Assembly (NCBI GenBank): GCA_030044695.1 | Contig: JASIDM010000125.1 | Span: forward strand, 1-9,764 | Source of the DNA: Thermoplasmata archaeon | GTDB lineage: Archaea > Thermoplasmatota > Thermoplasmata > Lutacidiplasmatales > UBA184 | Length of the DNA: 9,764 nt | Direction of reading: 5' to 3' | Part shown: piece by piece, positions 1 to 5,489 of the stretch | Layout of the letters: each line of letters opens with the position of its first letter | Position numbering within the stretch: the stretch's first letter is position 1 | Notes under the pieces: generated by a model | Databases searched by the model: none | Seen by the model: only the letters and a program-made list of their open reading frames with translations | Told to the model about the DNA's origin: nothing | Program-made: the position numbers and the translations under genes

Positions 1-834
1 CGGGTCGCCGGCGACATCGCCCTCTCGGAGAACGCCTCGGTCGTCCACCCGGAGCACGTGGTGAAGGCCAAGCGGGCCAGCCGCTCCCTCGAGCAGCAGA
101 TCGCCGACCGCTACATCGAGCGCCGCAAGGAGTACCGGATGTTCTCCACCGAGGGCGCCGCCGTCGGGGTCGTCAACGGCCTCGCCGCCATCAACGCCCA
201 GACCGGGATGAGCGAGTTCTCCGGGATCGTGCTGCCGATCGTGGCGGAAGTGACCCCGGCCCAGACCCGCGACGGCGGGGTCGTCGTCGCGACCGGCAAG
301 CTCGGCGACATCGCCAAGGAGGCGGTCCAGAACGTCAGCGCCCTGATCAAGAAGTACACGGGCGAGGACATCTCCCGCTACGACATCCACATCCAGTTCG
401 TCGGCACGTCGGACGGGGTCGAGGGCGACAGCGCCTCGGTCTCCATCGCGACGGCCGTGATCAGCGCCCTCGAGGGGATGCCCGTCGACCAGGGGGTCGC
501 GATGACGGGCTCGCTCAGCGTCCGCGGCCAGGTGCTGCCGGTCGGAGGCGTCACGGCGAAGGTGGAGGCGGCCGCGGACTCCGGGATCAAGCGCGTGCTC
601 GTCCCCGAGGACAACCTCGAGGACCTGGTCCTGGAGACCCGCTACCGCGGCGTCGTCGAGGTGATCCCGGTCCGTACGCTCCGCGACGTGCTGAAGTACG
701 CCCTCGTCGGCCAGGGCGCGCAGAAGGAGACGCTCCTCGGGCGGCTCGCGGCGATGGTCCATGCCACGAGCCGCAACGGGGAGGAGGGCCCGGCCGTCGG
801 GACGACCGCCCCGGCCCGCCCCGCCGGTTCGTGA
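1..834 (+). CDS. lonB: Archaeal LonB-type ATP-dependent protease, C-terminal part (5' end outside window)
   Basis: This is the 3' part of an ATP-dependent serine protease that degrades damaged or regulatory proteins. Archaeal LonB is normally anchored to the membrane by helices in its N-terminal half. The frame is open from base 1, so the GTG at 58 is internal. Visible codons cover the end of the AAA+ helical lid (ADRYIERRKEY) and the whole protease domain. The catalytic Ser is in EGDSASVS (codon at 430-432) and the Lys in GGVTAKVEAA (codon at 559-561). They are 43 residues apart, as expected for the Lon Ser-Lys dyad, and the EGDSAS form is typical of archaeal Lon. After the domain (about VIPVRTLRDVLKYAL) comes a tail of about 45 residues ending in a Pro/Ala-rich stretch. 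The stop overlaps the next start (GTGA, 831-834), which suggests translational coupling. The N-terminal Walker motifs and membrane segments lie upstream and cannot be checked. Confidence 0.95.
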   Translation, partial: RVAGDIALSENASVVHPEHVVKAKRASRSLEQQIADRYIERRKEYRMFSTEGAAVGVVNGLAAINAQTGMSEFSGIVLPIVAEVTPAQTRDGGVVVATGKLGDIAKEAVQNVSALIKKYTGEDISRYDIHIQFVGTSDGVEGDSASVSIATAVISALEGMPVDQGVAMTGSLSVRGQVLPVGGVTAKVEAAADSGIKRVLVPEDNLEDLVLETRYRGVVEVIPVRTLRDVLKYALVGQGAQKETLLGRLAAMVHATSRNGEEGPAVGTTAPARPAGS

Positions 835-1067
835 AGGGCCCGACCCGTCCGCCCAGCCACGTGCCGGCCGGCCCCCGTACGATCGCGCGGCCCCCGGAGG
901 AGCCGGAGGAGACCCGGTTCTTCGACCGGGAGTGCTACGAGTTCAACCGGCAGCTGCAGCCGGCCTGGAACGACCGCTACTGCGAGCACTGCCGCCACTA
1001 TCTGACGGCGCGGTGCCCGCACATCGACGAGTTCCTGGACGACGTGGAGGATTTGAGCCCCGAATGA
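831..1067 (+). CDS. Small Cys-rich protein of unknown function (possible zinc-binding knuckle)
   Basis: A 78-residue protein I do not recognise. The GTG start overlaps the lonB TGA by four bases; no Shine-Dalgarno is seen, so coupling to lonB translation is likely. An in-frame GTG at 861 (residue 11) is an alternative start. The first 25 residues are Pro/Arg-rich and probably disordered. The rest looks folded, with Cys at 35, 51, 54 and 62 and His at 53, 56 and 64, in the run YCEHCRHYLTARCPH. A CX2C pair plus two further Cys fits a small zinc site, though Cys35 is 16 residues before the pair. The C-terminus is acidic (DEFLDDVEDLSPE). It ends 13 bp before nadM, so it sits in a lonB/nadM operon. 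Its Cys pattern and non-random composition make a shadow ORF unlikely. Function is open: a protease adaptor, an RNA/DNA-binding knuckle or a structural zinc protein are all possible. Confidence 0.75.
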   Translation: MKGPTRPPSHVPAGPRTIARPPEEPEETRFFDRECYEFNRQLQPAWNDRYCEHCRHYLTARCPHIDEFLDDVEDLSPE

Positions 1068-1080
1068 TGTCGCCGCCGGC

Positions 1081-1614
1081 GTGCGGGGACTGTTCGTCGG
1101 CCGGTTCCAGCCGTTCCATCTCGGCCACCTGGCCCTAGTCCGGCAGGTGCTGACCGAGTCGCCCGAGCGGCGCCTGCTCGTCGCCATCGGCAGCGCCGAG
1201 GAGTCGTTCACCTGGGCGAACCCGTTCACGGCCGGCGAACGGTTCGAGATGATCGCCCGGGCGCTGGAGGAGGCCCGCCTCCGTGGGGTCGACGTCGTGC
1301 CCGTCGCGGACATCTCGCGCCACGCCCTCTGGGTCCGCTACCTGGAGGGGCTCCTGCCTCCGTTCGACCGGGTCTACTCCCACAATCCGCTGACCTTGAT
1401 GCTCTTCGCCCGAGCCGGGTATGCCACGACGTCCCCGCCGCTCGTCGAGCGCGAGCGCTTCGAGGGGGTCCGGATCCGGGAACGGCTCGCCCACGGACAG
1501 GGGATCTCCGACCTCGTGCCGTCGGCGGTCGGGCGGTATCTGGAGGAGCTGGGCGCGCCCGAGCGCCTGCGGCTCCTACGACCCCACGCGCCGAGTCCGG
1601 AGCCGGTCCCGTAG
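1081..1614 (+). CDS. nadM: Nicotinamide-nucleotide adenylyltransferase, archaeal NadM type
   Basis: Cytosolic enzyme joining NMN and ATP to give NAD+ and pyrophosphate (EC 2.7.7.1), the adenylyl-transfer step of NAD synthesis. The 177 residues match the usual archaeal length of about 170-180. The N-terminus has the nucleotidyltransferase signature GRFQPFHLGH (residues 7-16, GxFxPxHxGH). SAEESF followed by NPFTAGERFEMI (residues 38-58) is typical of the archaeal family, as are ISRHALWVRYL (78-88) and the C-terminal GVRIRERLAHGQ (129-140), which corresponds to the phosphate-binding ISxxxR/IRERM region. The GTG at 1081 is the only usable start, because an in-frame stop lies at 1054-1056 and the motif begins six residues later. 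It follows the small Cys-rich gene by 13 bp and is probably co-transcribed from a promoter upstream of lonB. The last 15 residues are Arg/Pro-rich and probably unstructured. Confidence 0.95.
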   Translation: MRGLFVGRFQPFHLGHLALVRQVLTESPERRLLVAIGSAEESFTWANPFTAGERFEMIARALEEARLRGVDVVPVADISRHALWVRYLEGLLPPFDRVYSHNPLTLMLFARAGYATTSPPLVERERFEGVRIRERLAHGQGISDLVPSAVGRYLEELGAPERLRLLRPHAPSPEPVP

Positions 1615-1707
1615 CGAGCCCGACGCGCGAGACGTTACGGGGCACTAGCGAAGGGGAGAGGAGCCGGAGGACCCCGTCCGAGGCCTGCGGGGGCCCTCGC
1701 GTCGGCG

Positions 1708-1736
1708 CGCCGCTTGACCCCTCGCGCGCAGCGGCG
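1708..1736. terminator. GC-rich inverted repeat between convergent genes
   Basis: CGCCGCT (1708-1714) and AGCGGCG (1730-1736) are perfect 7-bp arms around a 15-base spacer. They lie between the nadM stop and the stop of the oppositely transcribed membrane protein at 1739. The position suits a two-way terminator or a mRNA 3' stem. There is no T-run on either strand, which archaeal intrinsic termination usually needs, and GC-rich arms of this size arise often by chance at this composition. This is a weak call. Confidence 0.25.
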
Positions 1737-1738
1737 GC

Positions 1739-2017
1739 TCACGATGCCGGGGGAGAGGACGGAGGCGCTCCGGCGCCCGCGGCCCTCGCCCGCTTGGGAA
1801 GGTAGACGTAGACGAGGTAGGCGAGGATCGCGACGTACAGGACGACACCCCCGACGATCGCGAGCACCACATTGTCCCAGACGAACGATCTGCCGGCGTC
1901 CTGCCAATAGCCGAGCGCGCCGGAGAGCGCGGCGGTGAACGCGAGACCTAGGGCGATCTGCCCCGCGGTGGGCCGACGCCGGTAGAAGGCTACGGAGACG
2001 AGCCCCGGGAGGATCAT
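1739..2017 (-). CDS. Small two-helix membrane protein, function unknown
   Basis: A 92-residue protein I do not recognise. A short basic N-terminus (FYRRRP) precedes a first hydrophobic segment (about residues 19-37). A short polar loop with WQDAGRSFVWDN leads into a long second segment (about 47-72), which ends in the basic stop-transfer KRARAA and a Pro/Ser tail. This positive-inside pattern is coherent and supports a real coding frame with both termini in the cytoplasm. The gene converges on nadM. The ATG (2015-2017) lies about 27 bp downstream of an AT-rich element, a spacing that would place transcription start at or next to the ATG (leaderless). The GGAGG just before the ATG touches it with no spacer, so it is a poor ribosome site. 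A perfect palindrome spans the start codon. Confidence 0.65.
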   Translation of the reverse strand: MILPGLVSVAFYRRRPTAGQIALGLAFTAALSGALGYWQDAGRSFVWDNVVLAIVGGVVLYVAILAYLVYVYLPKRARAAGAGAPPSSPPAS

Positions 2018-2022
2018 CCTCC
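2008..2022. promoter_or_regulatory. Perfect 15-nt palindrome spanning the start codon of the small membrane gene
   Basis: The arms GGAGGAT and ATCCTCC are perfectly complementary around one central base. Read along the - strand, the sequence is GGAGG-ATGAT-CCTCC: a five-base-pair stem with the ATG in the loop and the GGAGG in the stem. It could be a dimeric-repressor operator at the transcription start or an RNA hairpin masking the start codon. The distal arm also encodes residues 2-4, so coincidence is possible. Confidence 0.4.
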
Positions 2023-2040
2023 GTGGAGCCTCGACGGACT

Positions 2041-2048
2041 ACAAAACG
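2041..2048 (-). promoter_or_regulatory. TATA-like element for the small membrane gene
   Basis: On the - strand this reads CGTTTTGT, the only AT-rich stretch in the upstream region. It is centred about 27 bp before the ATG at 2017, the archaeal TATA-to-start distance, and so predicts a leaderless transcript. No clear BRE is seen. Based on composition and spacing only. Confidence 0.35.
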
Positions 2049-2405
2049 AGGTGGCCGGACCACGGCCGGTGCGGGGGTTCCTCAGCGCCCCCAGCGGGCC
2101 CGCCGAGGCGCGTCTTCGTCCAGGTCCGGATCGGCAGCGTTCGTCCGGGTCCGGGCGACGCGGCCGGGGACCGTTCGACGGCAAAGCGGCGAACGCACCT
2201 TGGCCCCGCGAACGCCCCGGCTCCCCGCCACTCGCTGCGCCTGAACAGCCACGGCGTGGCGGCCCCACAGCGCTAGCCTGGACGGTCATGGCTCGCGGTC
2301 GATCCGTTGGTGCTCCGCTCGGACCGAAGGAGAAATCTAGAGCGGCCACCCCGAGGCGTCCTCGGTAGCCCGACGGTCGGGACGAGCACGCTCGGGGCCT
2401 AAGCC
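2049..2405. other. Intergenic stretch without a convincing gene
   Basis: About 360 bases between the promoter of the small membrane gene and that of the tRNA. Long open frames exist on both strands, but their translations are Pro/Arg/Gly/Ser-rich with no fold-like hydrophobic pattern, as expected for random high-GC DNA. A 13-nt perfect inverted repeat (GCCAC-GGC-GTGGC, 2248-2260) is present. A 26-codon ATG frame at 2288-2368 encodes a very basic peptide with no ribosome site. I searched by eye for RNase P RNA and SRP RNA hallmarks and found none. An unrecognised small RNA cannot be excluded. Confidence 0.5.
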
Positions 2406-2414
2406 AAGCTTAAG
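2406..2414 (+). promoter_or_regulatory. Putative TATA box of the tRNA-Thr gene
   Basis: AAGCTTAAG is an AT-rich island in GC-rich surroundings, centred about 30 bp before the first tRNA base. This fits archaeal TBP/TFB initiation one to a few bases upstream of the mature 5' end. Motif and spacing only. Confidence 0.45.
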
Positions 2415-2441
2415 CGAAACCGGGCGCCGGCGCTGACGCAC

Positions 2442-2514
2442 GCCACTGTAGCTCAGTCGGCAGAGCGGCTGATTCGTAATCAGCAGGTCGGGGGTTCAAG
2501 TCCCTCCAGTGGCT
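2442..2514 (+). tRNA. tRNA-Thr (anticodon CGU)
   Basis: A complete 73-nt cloverleaf can be folded by hand. The acceptor stem is GCCACTG/CAGTGGC with discriminator T2514. T8 and A9 precede the D stem GCTC/GAGC with an 8-nt loop. The anticodon stem is GCTGA/TCAGC with loop TTCGTAA, and the anticodon CGT lies at 2475-2477. The variable loop has 5 nt. The T stem GGGGG/CCCTC contains one G-T pair and has loop TTCAAGT. The anticodon reads ACG threonine codons, common in a GC-rich genome. CCA is not encoded, so it must be added by CCA-adding enzyme, which is usual in many archaea. There is no intron at the canonical 37/38 position. It is flanked by non-coding DNA and is monocistronic. Confidence 0.97.
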
Positions 2515-2533
2515 GATTCCCCCTTAGGGAGTC
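2515..2533 (+). terminator. Hairpin directly after tRNA-Thr
   Basis: GATTCCC (2515-2521) pairs with GGGAGTC (2527-2533) in a 7-bp stem with one G-T pair and a CCTTA loop. It starts at the base after the tRNA discriminator. It may mark the 3' trailer or help termination. No T-tract follows, so the terminator role is uncertain. Confidence 0.35.
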
Positions 2534-2644
2534 GGGGTCTGTGTCGGCCCTGACGCGTCCGATCGGAGGTCCACCCCGCACGACGGCATGGCCCCGTAGT
2601 AGCACGGGCGGCGGCAACCACGACGACGGGGGCCGGGCCCGTCG

Positions 2645-3487
2645 TCAGCGGCCCGACGAGCGAGCCACCAGCTGGACGGGGTTCCCGTCGGGGTCCGCGA
2701 CCCACGCTCCCCGCAACGCGCCGGCAAAATCGTGCGGAGCGCTCAGCGTCTCGACACCCTGCGCGCTCAGCCAGGCAAGGGCCGGGTCCACCTCGCGGAC
2801 GAAGAGCACGACCTCGCCGCGCGGAGGCCCGCCCCCGCCGGTGAGCCCGTGATGCCGTGCGAGGGCGTCCAGCGTCGACACCCCCAGGTTCAGCGGACCC
2901 AGCTCCATCTCCACGTGGTCCGGTGATCCCTCGGGAGGCGACCGGAAGGTCTCGACGAATCCCACGAGGTCCCGGTAGAACCGGAGGGATCGGTCGAGGT
3001 GGCCCGAGTACAGGTTGAACAGATGGTTCGTGAAGCTCGGCCGCCGGGCGGCGTCGGCCCGGGTCGTGACCGGGAGACGAGAGATGAAGACCACGGGATT
3101 GCCGTCCGGGTCCGCGACGACCGCCCGGTGCAGGTAGCCGTTGAAGTCGTGGGGCCGGCTCAGCGGGGGAGCACCGTGGGAGGCGGCCCAACCGAACGCT
3201 CCGTCGACGTCGTCCGTGAAGAGGACGACCTCCCCGTGAGGCGGCCCACGGCCCGTCCGTAGGCCGTGATGTCGTCGCACGGCCTGCCAGGAGGCAACGC
3301 CGAGGCGGAAGGCTCCGAGCCGCAGTTCCACGTGGTCCGGTAGGCCCTCCTTCGGGATCCGAAACGTCTCGGCGAATCCCAAGGTCTCGCGATAGAACCG
3401 GATCGACTCATCGACGTCCTGCGCGTAGAGATTGACCTGCGGATCGGCGAACGCCGGCCGCGTGACGGACGCCTTCGACTCGGGCAT
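2645..3487 (-). CDS. Tandem VOC (glyoxalase/bleomycin-resistance fold) protein
   Basis: A 280-residue cytosolic protein made of two VOC modules, about residues 16-137 and 153-276. They are clear internal duplicates about 139 residues apart: LYAQDVDESIRFYRETLGF and LYSGHLDRSLRFYRDLVGF, DHVELRLG and DHVEMELG, VADPDGNPV twice. VOC enzymes include glyoxalase I, ring-cleaving dioxygenases and antibiotic-binding proteins. In metal-dependent members a His in the first strand and a Glu after DPDGNP bind the metal. Here those places hold Gln17 and Val133 in module 1 and Leu and Gln272 in module 2, so both sites look metal-free. A binding or resistance protein, or an unusual enzyme, is therefore more likely than a classic glyoxalase. 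The ATG at 3485-3487 gives the full first strand; no Shine-Dalgarno is seen. It is transcribed divergently from the winged-helix regulator at 3592, its probable controller. Confidence 0.9.
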   Translation of the reverse strand: MPESKASVTRPAFADPQVNLYAQDVDESIRFYRETLGFAETFRIPKEGLPDHVELRLGAFRLGVASWQAVRRHHGLRTGRGPPHGEVVLFTDDVDGAFGWAASHGAPPLSRPHDFNGYLHRAVVADPDGNPVVFISRLPVTTRADAARRPSFTNHLFNLYSGHLDRSLRFYRDLVGFVETFRSPPEGSPDHVEMELGPLNLGVSTLDALARHHGLTGGGGPPRGEVVLFVREVDPALAWLSAQGVETLSAPHDFAGALRGAWVADPDGNPVQLVARSSGR

Positions 3488-3495
3488 CGATGGGG

Positions 3496-3509
3496 CTCGC
3501 GAACGCGAG
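3496..3509. promoter_or_regulatory. Inverted repeat in the VOC leader region
   Basis: CTCGCG-AA-CGCGAG is a perfect 6-bp-arm repeat 9 bp upstream of the VOC start codon, between it and the shared TATA-like element. It could be an operator for the divergent regulator or a leader hairpin. Arms of this length made mostly of G and C are common by chance here, so support is weak. Confidence 0.3.
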
Positions 3510-3535
3510 GCTCGTGCTCGACCGCTCGAGGAGGC

Positions 3536-3543
3536 ACATAAGT
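3536..3543. promoter_or_regulatory. Shared TATA-like element of the divergent VOC/regulator promoter
   Basis: ACATAAGT (ACTTATGT on the other strand) is centred 52-53 bp from both start codons, 3487 on the - strand and 3592 on the + strand. It is one of two AT-rich islands in this 104-bp gap. Used in both directions it would give leaders of about 25 nt. For the + strand gene an alternative is TCAAATCG (3563-3570), about 26 bp before the ATG, which would make that transcript leaderless. Confidence 0.4.
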
Positions 3544-3591
3544 CGTCGGGGACCTTGATTCCTCAAATCGTCCGTCCGACTCCTCCCGGAG

Positions 3592-4518
3592 ATGGACGGG
3601 ACCGACCTCGCCATCTTCTCCCGGCTGGTGTCGGACCCGTTTCTCACCGACGCGACCCTGGGACGAGAGGTTGGGCTCACCGGCAAGGCGGTTCGCCTCC
3701 GACGTCGGAGGATGGAGGCGCGGAGGGTCCTCACCGACTATGGTCTCCACCCCGCGGCCGAGCTCCTGGGTCGCCACGCGGTGGCGTGGAGGTACGCGGG
3801 AAAGGACTGGACCGAGCTCCCCACCTCCCAGCTGGCCGAGGTCGAGGACCTGGCCTACGTGATGAGCTTCCGACCGTCGTTCCATCGAGCGGTCCGCTTC
3901 ACGAAGGACCCCGACGCGCCCGCCGATCCCCGTCTCACCCGACTCCTCGGCCGCCCGCTCGGGGCCCTCCGGGGGGAGCCAGAACCCGTCCCTTCGCTTC
4001 GAGCCGACGGTCTCTCCCGTATCGATTGGAGGGTCTTGGAGGCGGTGGTCGCGGCCCCGCGCGTGCCGTACGTGGTCAAGGCGCATCGGGCGAGCGTGTC
4101 GGCGCGGACGTTCCGGAGCCATCAAGCGAAGCTGGAGGCGGCCGGGGCGCTGCGGTGCGCCATGATCCTGAACCTGGAGCGTGAGGCCGGGCTCGCGACG
4201 TATGGGATCTGGCTCAAAGTGGACGAGTCGTTCGACGCGAAGGCCGTGGAGCTCCCCCGGCTATGGGACCGTCCTCACTGGACGCAGGATCCCCGTGGGG
4301 TGTTCCTGCTCGGGAGCGCCGAGACGTACTTCGACGCCCGGAGGCTGGAGCTCCAGCTTCGGTCCCTGCCGGGCGTGACCGGCGCGGACCCCCTGATTCC
4401 CGCTGGGGGATTCTTCGCGCGGCAGCGCCTCCTCGGATGGATCCGGGCCGAGATGTCGGACCGCTTCCCTCCGTTGGGCCACCGTCAGATCGGCTCGCGA
4501 CGACTTCGCCGGAGCTGA
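3592..4518 (+). CDS. Double winged-helix transcriptional regulator, AsnC/Lrp-related
   Basis: A 308-residue DNA-binding regulator. Residues 1-50 resemble an AsnC-type winged helix: MDGTDLAIFSRLVSDPFLTD, then LGREVGLTGKAVRLRRRRME and the wing ARRVLTDYGLHP. A second helix-turn-helix is likely at about 141-188 (LSRIDWRVLEAVVAAPRVPY, then VSARTFRSHQAKLEAAGAL). Each is followed by a sensor-like region; the C-terminal one contains VFLLGSAETYFDARRLELQL ending in LPGV, reminiscent of the RAM ligand-binding fold. The double HTH-sensor layout suggests a duplicated ancestor, which is inference. A basic tail (GSRRLRRS) ends the protein. The ATG at 3592 directly follows GGAG with no spacer, so that is not a normal ribosome site. 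The gene is divergent from the VOC gene and probably regulates it and itself. Ligand unknown. Confidence 0.8.
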   Translation: MDGTDLAIFSRLVSDPFLTDATLGREVGLTGKAVRLRRRRMEARRVLTDYGLHPAAELLGRHAVAWRYAGKDWTELPTSQLAEVEDLAYVMSFRPSFHRAVRFTKDPDAPADPRLTRLLGRPLGALRGEPEPVPSLRADGLSRIDWRVLEAVVAAPRVPYVVKAHRASVSARTFRSHQAKLEAAGALRCAMILNLEREAGLATYGIWLKVDESFDAKAVELPRLWDRPHWTQDPRGVFLLGSAETYFDARRLELQLRSLPGVTGADPLIPAGGFFARQRLLGWIRAEMSDRFPPLGHRQIGSRRLRRS

Positions 4519-4543
4519 GGCGCCAGAACTACCCGGGTCGCCG

Positions 4544-4550
4544 TTTTATT
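4544..4550 (+). promoter_or_regulatory. TATA box of the DUF998-like gene
   Basis: TTTTATT stands out in GC-rich DNA just after the regulator stop. It is centred about 38 bp before the GTG start at 4585, predicting a transcription start near 4573 and a leader of about 10 nt. It shows that the membrane gene has its own promoter rather than only reading through from the regulator. Confidence 0.55.
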
Positions 4551-4562
4551 CGCGGGGAACAG

Positions 4563-4580
4563 GCGAACGGCGAGGTTCGC
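4563..4580. promoter_or_regulatory. Inverted repeat overlapping the transcription and translation start region
   Basis: GCGAAC (4563-4568) and GTTCGC (4575-4580) are perfect arms around GGCGAG. They cover the predicted transcription start and the Shine-Dalgarno-like GAGGT (4572-4576). A further 8-nt palindrome TTCGCGAA (4577-4584) runs up to the GTG. It could be an operator. Six-bp arms occur by chance about every 200 bp at this GC content (my estimate), so the position is the main support. Confidence 0.3.
4572..4576 (+). promoter_or_regulatory. Ribosome binding site of the DUF998-like gene
   Basis: GAGGT matches the archaeal anti-Shine-Dalgarno complement (GGAGGTGA core) and lies 8 nt before the GTG at 4585. 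It supports that start; the reading frame has no ATG nearby. Confidence 0.45.
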
Positions 4581-4584
4581 GAAG

Positions 4585-5265
4585 GTGGAGACAACGGCCC
4601 GCTCCGCCGCGACGTGGCCCTCCGGGGTTCGCTGGGCGTTCACGACCACTCTGGTCGGGGTGGCCGCGTACGTAGCGCTCGACATCGTAGCCCAGCTCCT
4701 GCCGCCGCACTACAGCCCGATCAGTCAGGCCGAGAGCGACCTGGGCGTCGGCCCCTACGGCTGGGTGATGGACCTCAACTTCGTGGTCCGTGGCGTCTTG
4801 TCCCTCGCCCTCGTGTTCGGCCTCTATCGGGCCTGGCCGAGCCGCCCGACGCTGCCGAAGGTCAGCCTAGCGCTCCTCGGCGCCTGGGCGGTCGGGGCGT
4901 TCGTCCTTGCCGTCAGTCCCACCGACGTTTCGGGTCCGGCGACGGTGCACGGGACGGTGCACCTCGTGACGGCGTTCTTGGCGTTCCTGTTCGCCGCGGT
5001 CGGGGTCGTAGGCGTGTCCCGCGCGATGGGCCACGACGGGCGGTGGCGTTCGGTGGCTCCCTACGCTAGGCCGATCGCCTGGCTGAGCGCGGTGGCCCTG
5101 ATCGTCCTGTTCGTGGGGACGGGGATCCCGAGGGTCGAACACGCGCTGTTCGGCCTGCTGGAGAGGGTCTTCCTCGGGAGCGTGCTGCTCTGGATGTTCG
5201 TCGTCGCCCTTCAGCTGCTGCGGTCGGGACCCGACCGCGTGCAGGCCGAGACCGCGTCGCCGTAG
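4585..5265 (+). CDS. DUF998-family six-helix membrane protein
   Basis: A 226-residue integral membrane protein of unknown function. About six hydrophobic helices are visible, near residues 16-39, 61-82, 93-112, 123-146, 162-180 and 188-212. After helix 1 comes HYSPISQAESDLGVGPYGW, matching the conserved Y-SP-SQ--S-LG motif of DUF998 (PF06197). The later features also fit: an HG-VH motif opening helix 4 (HGTVHLVTAFLAFLF) and a short GxxER segment before the last helix (GLLERVFLGSVLLW). The GTG start at 4585 is backed by GAGGT at a good distance and a TATA box 38 bp upstream; there is no earlier start that keeps a short leader. The gene follows the regulator by 66 bp on the same strand but appears separately transcribed. 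DUF998 proteins have no established biochemical role; no substrate can be inferred. Confidence 0.85.
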   Translation: METTARSAATWPSGVRWAFTTTLVGVAAYVALDIVAQLLPPHYSPISQAESDLGVGPYGWVMDLNFVVRGVLSLALVFGLYRAWPSRPTLPKVSLALLGAWAVGAFVLAVSPTDVSGPATVHGTVHLVTAFLAFLFAAVGVVGVSRAMGHDGRWRSVAPYARPIAWLSAVALIVLFVGTGIPRVEHALFGLLERVFLGSVLLWMFVVALQLLRSGPDRVQAETASP

Positions 5266-5406
5266 GACTCCCGCGCGCTCCGGCGATCGACTCGAGCCGG
5301 GAACGGCTCGCGGAGCCGGTCCGGGTCCGTCGGCCGCGTAGCTCCGGGCCTCCGGGGATCCGGCCGGCGAGGCGGCCGAGCGACCTCCGTGAGCACGGCG
5401 GCCGCC

Positions 5407-5416
5407 ACCTTTATGG
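5407..5416 (+). promoter_or_regulatory. TATA box of the ATP-grasp operon
   Basis: ACCTTTATGG is the clearest AT-rich element in the 224-bp gap before the ATP-grasp gene. With the usual TATA spacing, transcription would start near 5438, giving a leader of about 50 nt. An inverted repeat lies between the box and that start. The rest of the gap (5266-5406) is GC-rich with nothing recognisable. Confidence 0.5.
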
Positions 5417-5421
5417 CGCTC

Positions 5422-5434
5422 GCTCAAGTTGAGC
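5422..5434. promoter_or_regulatory. Candidate operator: perfect inverted repeat just downstream of the TATA box
   Basis: GCTCAA-G-TTGAGC has perfect 6-bp arms around one base. It lies 6-18 bp after the TATA box, roughly at -16 to -4 of the predicted transcript start. A bound repressor there would block polymerase recruitment, the usual mode of archaeal repression. Unlike most inverted repeats in this window, its core is AT-containing (TCAAGTTGA), so it is less likely to come from base composition. Confidence 0.45.
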
Positions 5435-5489
5435 CGGTGTACCGAGGTCGTGCCCCCGCGCCCGTCGCGAGGGGTGCGACGGGTCGGCC

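Noticed and set aside
58..60. GTG as the start of the Lon protein
   Set aside because: The frame is open from base 1 and the preceding codons continue Lon-like sequence (AGDIALSENASVVHPEHV), so the gene starts outside the window.
2014..2368. Overlapping open frames on both strands in the gap before the tRNA
   Set aside because: Pro/Arg/Gly/Ser-rich translations, no motif and no ribosome site. The - strand frame also overlaps the start region of the small membrane gene.
2288..2368. 26-codon ATG frame encoding a very basic peptide
   Set aside because: I considered a tiny ribosomal or nucleoid protein, but it matches none I know and has no ribosome site or promoter.
3160..4125. 321-codon - strand frame across the divergent promoter and regulator
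   Set aside because: It covers two genes on opposite strands that both have recognisable domains; its composition is typical of a shadow frame.
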